In this document: positions 57,035-64,000 of the stretch, one piece after another
How the letters are laid out: every line of letters begins with the position of its first letter
How positions within the stretch are numbered: position 1 is the first letter of the stretch
Assembly (NCBI RefSeq): GCF_010389155.1
Contig: NC_057764.1
Span: 10,044,001 to 10,108,000 of the forward strand
Direction: 5' to 3'
DNA length: 64,000 nucleotides
Source of the DNA: Erigeron canadensis
Taxonomy: Eukaryota; Streptophyta; Magnoliopsida; Asterales; Asteraceae
Notes under the pieces: model-generated
Told to the model about the DNA's origin: nothing
The model's input: only the letters and a program-made list of their open reading frames with translations
Databases searched by the model: none
Program-made: the position numbers and the translations under genes

Positions 57035-60000
57035 TCAGGCCTTTTTATTTTCAGCATGCCCAGATGGCTCTTCAGTGGTCTTCCTCTTTACACCTGGAGA
57101 TGAAGAAGTAATAAGAGAAGTCCTTAAGCCCAGCTCTATCTCCATCAATTCCTTCCTCATTCATTCCTTGCCAATCCTCTTCATAAAGTACTTAACATCC
57201 TGGGAGACATCTTTACCCCTGAATGAAAGACCAATCTCTCTTAATTCTGACCACCCGAAAGCCCTGATTGAAGTGTCTTTTCTTTCATCAGTAAAGTTCC
57301 TTTCTTTAAAGAGTTTGACATGGAACTTTGAGAAGTTGTCATGATTTTCTGCCAGATGGATCTCAGCACCCAGTATTGATCAGACATCAGCTCTAAATTG
57401 TGACAAATGTTCATACTTTTCTTTTGTTTGAGCCCTTTTAACCATTTCATCCACTTCCCTGGACACCTTTCTCTGTTCAGCAACTTGTTGAAATTTTTCT
57501 TTATTAATCTTTTCAGTTGTGTTCAAAGGAATGAAGGTGCTAAGATCTACATCTCTGACAGCTTTGGATTTTCTGGCTGGTGCCTTGGGCAAAACCTTAA
57601 CCTTCTTCCTATATTCATGCTCCAGAGCAGTTGCATTACTCCTTACTTGTTGCTGGAGATTTTTCAATTCTTCTCTTCTCTAGGCAATAAGATCCAGTAT
57701 GCTCACACCATAAATTTCAGAATCATATACTTGTTCATCCTGAGCATACATGGATCGAATATAGACATCATCCAAGGCATCCAGACACTTCTTCAGCCTG
57801 GGATCATCCTTCATCTTTTTCTAAACTTCAATTTGTACGCCCAACCTTCCAGCGTTGCAAGAATCCAGAGTCCCATGCCTGGACATATCTAACTGGTGGG
57901 CAATCAAGTCATCTTTTAGGTTCTTCTTGAAAATTTCAATTAAGATGCACTCTTGCTCCAGTCTCTTTGCCTTGGCCTCATCAGCAGACACATATTCCTC
58001 TTCTGCTTCATCTGTTGGTTCCCCAGACACCACTTTCTTTCTCTTGATACTTTTCATTGTGGTTGGGATGTTTGGGAACTCTTCAAACACTGGCTCACTG
58101 GCATCAGTACCAGCAACCTCTTCTTCAACTTGTCCACTGGCTTCAGTACCAGTGACGTCCTGTCCAATAACCTTCTTCCAGACTTCGATCTTTTTCTGAA
58201 GATCACCAACCATCTCTGTACCAGAACCAGAACCTTCCCCCTTGGAAGCATCTCCAGATTGAAGATGATTCCACACCTGATCCAGCTTATGTCTGTCAGC
58301 AGAGTCAAAGGTTCGACCAGACATTGGAGCAATATTGTTCACAGTTTTCCTCAACTGCATCACTTCCTTTTTAATTATTTCAAGATCCTGAGGAAAGTGG
58401 CGAGGCAACTTGGTGTCGATTATCTTCATTACTTCAGGCAACAACCCATCACGAAGATTTCTAAGGAGAGTTTCAGACAACTCCTCAGTTATTTCTTTCA
58501 ACATATCTCCCTTGAACTTTCTAACGACTTCATCACTGAGGGTGCTGACAACTGAGTTTTTCACCAAGGTTGGCCTGCTCTCCAGAGAGCTTATTCTGGT
58601 GGTCAAATTCTGAACCTCACCAGTCAGACTTGCCAGAGGTTGAGCAACTTCAATTTGAATGGCAGTCTGAACAGTTCTCACCATACCCCCCTTGATTCCC
58701 TGGACTGCAACTTGTATTGATTCAGAATTTCTATTTGTTGCCACGCCAAGTTCATCCAGCTTCTCAAAGACTATCTTTTCATTCCCAGCAAATATGTTCA
58801 TTTCTGACATAAGATTATTGGAAATTAAAGTTTTGAAGTCAGAAATAACCTGAGAAAAAGCCTGAAGTGATCTCTCCAGGTCCGCCACCTTATCAAAAAG
58901 GCCTTGGACCTCGGTTGAAGAAGAAGAGGAGAGACCACTGGAAGGATTGGTGATTTTGGTGATTGATGATACTGGCAACACCCTTGTGATATTTTCAGTT
59001 TGTTGAGTGACTGCCAGTGGTTCAGAATGTTGAATTTCTGGTGCAGTTGGTGATTCAAAAGTTGTTGTTGTTTGTTCTGGAATAGGTGTTGGTGTATTTT
59101 CTGGGGGCGGAGGAGGCATATCAGATAGAATTGACTGGGAGACAGAGTGGATGGTGCAATCAATTTCTTCTTCTCCCAGAAAACTCATATTAACATCAAA
59201 GTCATTGTCTTCAAATAGTGGAGAATGAACCATATCCCAATCTGGGCCGGTTCCTCCTGTCTGGTCCTCTACTTGTACATTCTCTACCCCAACATTCAAA
59301 TCAATCTGAGCCACTTGCTCTAGAATTTCTCCTTCAATCTGCCCAACTTGTTCCCCCTCAACCTCTTCAACTATTAGGGACCCATCAGCAGCCATGATGT
59401 CCCCACTTTCAGCAGTAGATATTGGTATGACAAGAGGTGAGCCAGACACTCTTTCTTCTTCACCACTTCCTTCTACTGGTACTAAGGAAGTAGTTGCTGG
59501 GGCAATCTCCTGAACTAAATCTCTAGCATCCAGATGAGAGGATTCTGGAAAAGATGATACTAGAACTCCGTCTCTCCTAAGACGACGAGTTCTGTTCCTT
59601 GGCCTGGTGGGATTGGGTGGAATTTCAACAATATCCTCAGCAGGCTGCTAAAGATCTAGGGCTATCTGGAAAATAGGTTGCACCCTTTCAGCAGCAACAA
59701 CTTCAGAAATTTCCTCATTGTTATGAGGCTTACCAGCAACCTCCTCATCTGGTGACGATGCATTTGCCGATGGAATGTCGACCTCAGTAGGAGATGAGGT
59801 CAACTATGAGGTCCCTCAGATATTCACATAAAGAAAAATGAGTTGTATTTACAAAGTACTCATTTTTCAAAGCCCTTCTGAATATGATGGTCAAAAATCG
59901 AAGAAATGGAATGAAGGCTTTCCTGCTCTTGACCTTCAATATGTCCACCAGATCATTAAAGAAGATCTGGGCAAAGTCTACCATGTACCCATGCCACAAG

Positions 60001-60626
60001 CAGTAAGCAATCTGGAGCTGTGTCTGGTTTATCGGATCTAAACCTCCAGAACTGCCACCCAAACACTCAACAAGGTGAGTGAAGAAATATCTCCATGAAT
60101 CTGTCAGCCTGCTCATATATACAATGCCCTTCCTGAGCAGCTGACCATTCTCATCCACTATTTCCGTGTGCCCCATCAACCTGCACACTTCCATGGTGTT
60201 GATGCCAGAGGGAATCTCAACAGGCATTTCATTCTCATCAAAATAATTCATCCTCAGGGCATCTCTGAGGGAATCAACAGTAATGGTGAAGCTTTTGGAG
60301 CCTTGTTTTAGTGTGTAGTGGATGGATTCATCACTTTCCACATACACTCACTACACAGCAGTATACCAGAATTCACACAAATAATCGTGATACATTTTGC
60401 CCGGATTTAGGGTTATGGTACCATAGAGTGGACTGCTCAAGAAGAAGGTGTTCAACCTTCCAATTATGGATGTTGCAGAATGATTGGTTGAGAGTTTGGC
60501 CATCCAGTTATTCATGTTTATGCGGATGGCATCGACAGAAAGAGATATATGATTTGCCTTTTTGACAATAACAGCAGGAGCATAATTTGCGGCTAAAAGA
60601 TTTTTAGCAGATGGTTTAGGAGCCAT
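57035..60626 (-). pseudogene. COP-B third ORF (minus copy)
   Basis: Starts at ATG 60626 in good plant context (AAATGGCTCC). The N-terminal ~290 residues (60626 to about 59800) have YHDYLCEFWYTAV, KSFTITVDSLRDALRMNYF, SWRYFFTHLVECLGG and QIAYCLWHGYMVDFAQIFF. This pattern faintly resembles the putative plant transposon protein domain (inference). Then an acidic/Pro-rich linker (59450-59800), a long coiled-coil-like middle (58300-58960), a Lys/Glu-rich part and the shared C-terminal segment (57035-57345) with a basic tail VKRKTTEE. Lesions: TAG TGA at 60348-60353, frame changes near 59800, TAG near 59648 and several more below 57830. No signal peptide or membrane segment, so not envelope-like. 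Confidence 0.8.
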
Positions 60627-60793
60627 TTGAGATATATGAAAATGAAAGTGAAGGAATTTAAGATTGATAACAGAAATTTAATAAGAGAGATGATGATGAT
60701 TGGAGAGTAAATGAAGAAGGAAATAAATGAAGGAAAATGAAGATATGAAAGTAAATGATTTTCGAGATGAAACTGAAAGTGAAGGTAAATGTG

Positions 60794-61005
60794 GGTATTT
60801 ATAGAGGAAAGAGAAAATGGAATTCAAAACGGTAATTTTGAAAAATTTCAAAACAATTTTGATCGGTTTTGACATCCGCATTTAATGTTTCCCATCACAC
60901 ATAAATGTATGACGGTTGACAGCCCACAAAAATTACCAACTTGCACTTTTGGTCTTCCCAAGGTAACAAAACCATCATTTAAGTTGAAAAATTCATGCCA
61001 CGTAA
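60794..61005 (-). promoter_or_regulatory. Promoter-like sequence upstream of the COP-B third ORF
   Basis: In minus sense a TATA box TCTATAAATACC (complement 60794-60805) lies about 170 bases before the third-ORF ATG, followed by a CT-rich, ATG-poor leader typical of plant 5' UTRs. An ACGTGGC element (ABRE/G-box core; complement near 60998-61004) lies about 195 bases further upstream. Suggests separate transcription of the third ORF. Confidence 0.6.
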
Positions 61006-61575
61006 GGTGAACAGTATGAAAAATTTGTTTGCTTGGCATGCACTAGTATTAAGTATTAAAAAAAATGATTTGACACATAAAGACTCATTTTAATGCATCT
61101 GAAGGTTGACTGGACACTCCAGTTTCACTGGTGGATTAGGCCAGTAGAACATGCATTAATGGTACACTAGAGGGACACTCCAGTAAGTACACAAATTTGA
61201 CCATTCTGGTAATCCTCAAACACGCACATCAACTAATATAAACAAATGAGAGGGACACATTAACAAAGCGACTGAAGTCACTTCAAACATGCGCATCAAC
61301 TTATCCAGTATTAATGAGAGAGACACATTTACAAGGTACTAGAAATATTTTCCAGAAAAATTTGTCTAGTGAGAAATTAAATTAATAAATTCCCTCTGAA
61401 ACTTAGATAAAAAAAATGTGGTTTGAGTCTTTCCCCCTGGAATGGTGATCCATAAATCTATCAGTGCAAAGATAGTATCACAAAGGCGTTCGATAGCTTT
61501 ACTGGTATAGATTTATAAATATGGAATCAAAGAACCCTGCCAGTGTCACAAAGGCGTTTATAACAAGGTTCCAGA
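61006..61575 (-). other. COP-B spacer between pol and third ORF
   Basis: Non-coding. Carries two copies of the CACAAAGGCGTT motif (61474-61497, 61542-61564) just after pol, in the same relative place as in COP-A, and a PPT-like tract (complement of TCCCCCTGG near 61432). Confidence 0.75.
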
Positions 61576-64000
61576 TTAAGGGTTCAACATTCCCAACTCA
61601 CTGAAAAGATTTTGAAAAATTTTCTCTTCCAAAGGTTTTGTAAATATGTCAGCAAGTTGTTTGTCAGTGGGAATAAAGTGGATTTCAACATCATTTTTAA
61701 TTACATGATCACGAATAAAATGATACTTGACATCAATGTGTTTCGTCTTGGATTGTTTGAGATAGCAATGGCACTGGTATTGTCACAAAAGATAGGAGTC
61801 TTTGAATATTTAATACCATAATCAAGCAACTGGTGTTTCATTCAAAGTATCTGAGCACAACAACTGGCTGCAGACACATATTCTGCTTCAGCAGTGGATA
61901 AAGAAACTGAAGTTTGCTTCTTACTGGTCGAACTCACTAGTTTGCCACCAAGAAAATGACATCCATCAGTAGTGGATTTCTTGTCTATCTTACAACCTTC
62001 ATGATCTGAATCTGAATAACCCATTAGATCTAAGCCTGAGCCTTTGGGATACCAAAGACCCAAACTGGGAGTACCCTTAAGGTACTTCAAAATGCGCTTT
62101 ACAGCCGCCAGATGAGATTCTTTTGGGTTAGACTGATATCTGGCACAAAGACATGTTGCAAACATTATATCTGGTCTACTGACAGTTAAATACATTAGTG
62201 AACCAATCATGCCTCTATAGGCAATAGTGTTCACTGGCTTCCCATCAGGGTCTGAATCTATTGTTAAAGGTGTAGAAATTGGAGTTGATTTTGAAGGTGA
62301 AGAATTCATATCCAATTTTCTTAAAATATCTCTAACATATTTTTCTTGATTAATAAAAATACCATCACTGGTTTGTTTAATCTGGAGTCCAAGAAAAAAT
62401 GTTAATTTACCCATCAAACTCATTTCAAATTTTGAAGACATGATTTTTGAAAATTTCTTGCACAAAGATTCATCAGTAGAACCAAAAATAATATCATCAA
62501 CATAAACTTGTACCAACAGAAGATTACCTCTTTCACGAAGAATATATAAGGTATTGTCAATTGCACCTCTTTTGAAACCGTTTTCTGATAAGTGTTTGGT
62601 CAAAGTATCATACCAGGCTCGAGGGGCTTGTCTGAGGCCAAACAGTGCCTTGTCCAGACGATATACCCAATGTGGATGCTTTTCATTAATGAAGCCTGGA
62701 GGTTGCTTGAAATAAACGTCTTCTTCTAATTCTCCATTCAAAAATGCACTCTTTACATCCATCTGGTAGACCTTGAACTTATGATGAGCAGCAAAGGCTA
62801 AAAACATTCTGATGGCTTCTAACCTTGCTACTGGTGCAAATGATTCTTCAAAGTCAAGGTCTGTCTGGACGTACCCTTATGCCACCAATCTGGTCTTATT
62901 TCTGATCACAGACCACCTTCATCAACCTTATTCCTGAAGACCCATCTGGTTCCAATTGGTTCTTTCTTGCCAACAGGAGGAGGAACCAGATTCCAAACTT
63001 TATTTCGTTCGAACTGGTGAAGTTCTTCTTGTATAGCTATCACCCAGCTTGGGTCATTCATTGCCTCGTCAATCTTCTTCGATTCAATCAGTGATAAAAA
63101 ACTGACATATAAACATTGTTCACTGGAGGCACTTCTGGTCTGAACCCCTCTACTGGAGTCACCAATAATCTGATTGATTAGGTGAGCTCTTGTCCATTTA
63201 GAGTATTGACCAGGATTTTTTCTTACAACAATATCAGTGCAAGAATTCAATTGATTTTCTAGAGTAGGATCTTGCCAGACAACTTCAGCATCTTCATCAG
63301 AATCTGTAAGATCACGATTTGCATCATGAAATTCTTCATTTAAAGGCATTTCTTGGATTACTGGCTCAAAATCAATTAAATCTGATACTGGTGGTGTAGT
63401 GCGAACATCTGATCCAATAACAAGTTCAGAGGGTAGTTTGGAACTTATTAAAGGATAGAATGAAGTATTACTGGGAGGTTTTTCAATTTGCACTGGTTCC
63501 AAGTCAGGATGACTGGAAACATCTTCAGATGAATCTTTATTGAAGTTGATAGGATCAGATTCACCAAAGATAATTGGACTTTCTGGGGGAGAATTAAGGG
63601 TTGGCTTTTTATTGATTGCTTCATTTGACTCATCAAATGTGACATGAATTGACTCCCGGACCCTTTCCAGTCTTTTGTTGTAGACTCTGAAGGCTTTGTG
63701 AATGGCTGAATATGCTATGAAATATCCTTCATCAGCTTTGGCATCAAATTTGCCTAACTGATTGGAGTCGTTCAGGATGTATACTGGACATCCAAAAACG
63801 TGAAAATAACCAACATTTAGTTTTCTATTTCTTAATATTTCATAGGATGTCTTCTTGTGTCTCTTCACATATACTGAGCGATTTTGGGTGTGACAAGCAG
63901 TTGCAATTGCTTCAGCCCAGTACATTTTAGGAAGACCAGATTCAGCAAGCATACACCTGGCAGCTTCTATCACCGTTCTGTTCTTTCTTTCTACAACTCC
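61576..64000 (-). pseudogene. COP-B pol pseudogene: integrase C-terminus, RT, RNase H
   Basis: Runs off the right edge. Right to left: integrase C-terminal part from the window edge (EAARCMLAESGLPKMYWAEA, FGCPVYILN, GYFIAYS), an acidic linker, WVIAIQEELHQFERNKVWNL, GTRWVFRNK; frameshift near 62910 and a TAA near 62879; RT with [31 protein letters not shown] and YVDDIIFGS; RNase H with [20 protein letters not shown], a TGA near 61840 and a small deletion after SAIAISNN near 61755; end LGMLNP then TAA at 61576. RT catalytic residues are intact. Closest to COP-A pol but clearly a separate family. Confidence 0.94.

Larger units (their letters stand above)
55931..64000 (-). mobile_element. COP-B minus copy: copia element with third ORF, runs off window
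   Basis: In minus sense from the window edge: integrase C-terminal part, RT, RNase H, a non-coding spacer with promoter-like sequence, the third ORF, PPT (56764-56775) and 3' LTR. The gag, protease, PBS and 5' LTR lie beyond 64000. The two other COP-B pieces (2650-3710 and 26213-30127) are clearly diverged from it at protein level. Confidence 0.9.

Overview
The window is plant nuclear DNA made almost entirely of nested, decayed retrotransposons. I see no host gene, tRNA, rRNA or CRISPR array. Evidence for a plant: Ty1/copia and Ty3/gypsy polyproteins, primer-binding sites for plant initiator tRNA-Met (TGGTATCAGAGC), a plant LINE with a DUF4283-type ORF1, and an AT-rich background. The style of the LINE, the gypsy gag-pol and the extra copia ORF suggests a eudicot, perhaps Asteraceae; that is inference only.

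Layout: (1) 190-1880, a degenerate copia remnant on minus (called COP-D here). (2) about 2650-3710, the 3' end of a second copia family (COP-B, minus): an LTR piece and the C-terminus of an extra third ORF. (3) 3711-8334, GYP-1, a minus gypsy element with 3' LTR and the RNase H-integrase end of pol, cut where (4) GYP-2 begins. GYP-2 (8335-19651, plus) has a 4.2 kb 5' LTR carrying a hAT-type MITE, a PBS, an unusual leader ORF with a C-terminal membrane segment, gag-pol and a rearranged 3' LTR. (5) 19652-26212, a 5'-truncated plus copy of copia family COP-A (pol, long 3' non-coding region, 3' LTR). (6) 26213 to about 30127, the third ORF and 3' LTR of a plus COP-B copy. (7) about 30950-34250, the gag and 5' LTR of another copia family (COP-C, minus). 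(8) about 35755-40422, a plus LINE interrupted by a solo LTR at 39220-39873. (9) 40423 to about 55930, GYP-3, a minus gypsy-type element with LTRs and PBS but no visible coding sequence. A structurally complete COP-A element (41083-52885, minus) is nested inside it, with 311/313 bp LTRs and a 5 bp target duplication CTTCC. (10) about 55931-64000, a minus COP-B element with 3' LTR, third ORF and pol, running off the right edge.

How the parts work: each LTR supplies a promoter and polyadenylation signal, the PBS and polypurine tract prime reverse transcription, gag packages the RNA, and pol supplies protease, integrase, RT and RNase H. Nearly every ORF here has stops, frameshifts or lost catalytic residues, so these copies look dead. 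The points most worth following are the COP-B third ORF with what looks like its own promoter, the GYP-2 leader ORF, the palindromic repeat array in the COP-A leader, and a non-coding motif shared by COP-A and COP-B between pol and the 3' LTR.
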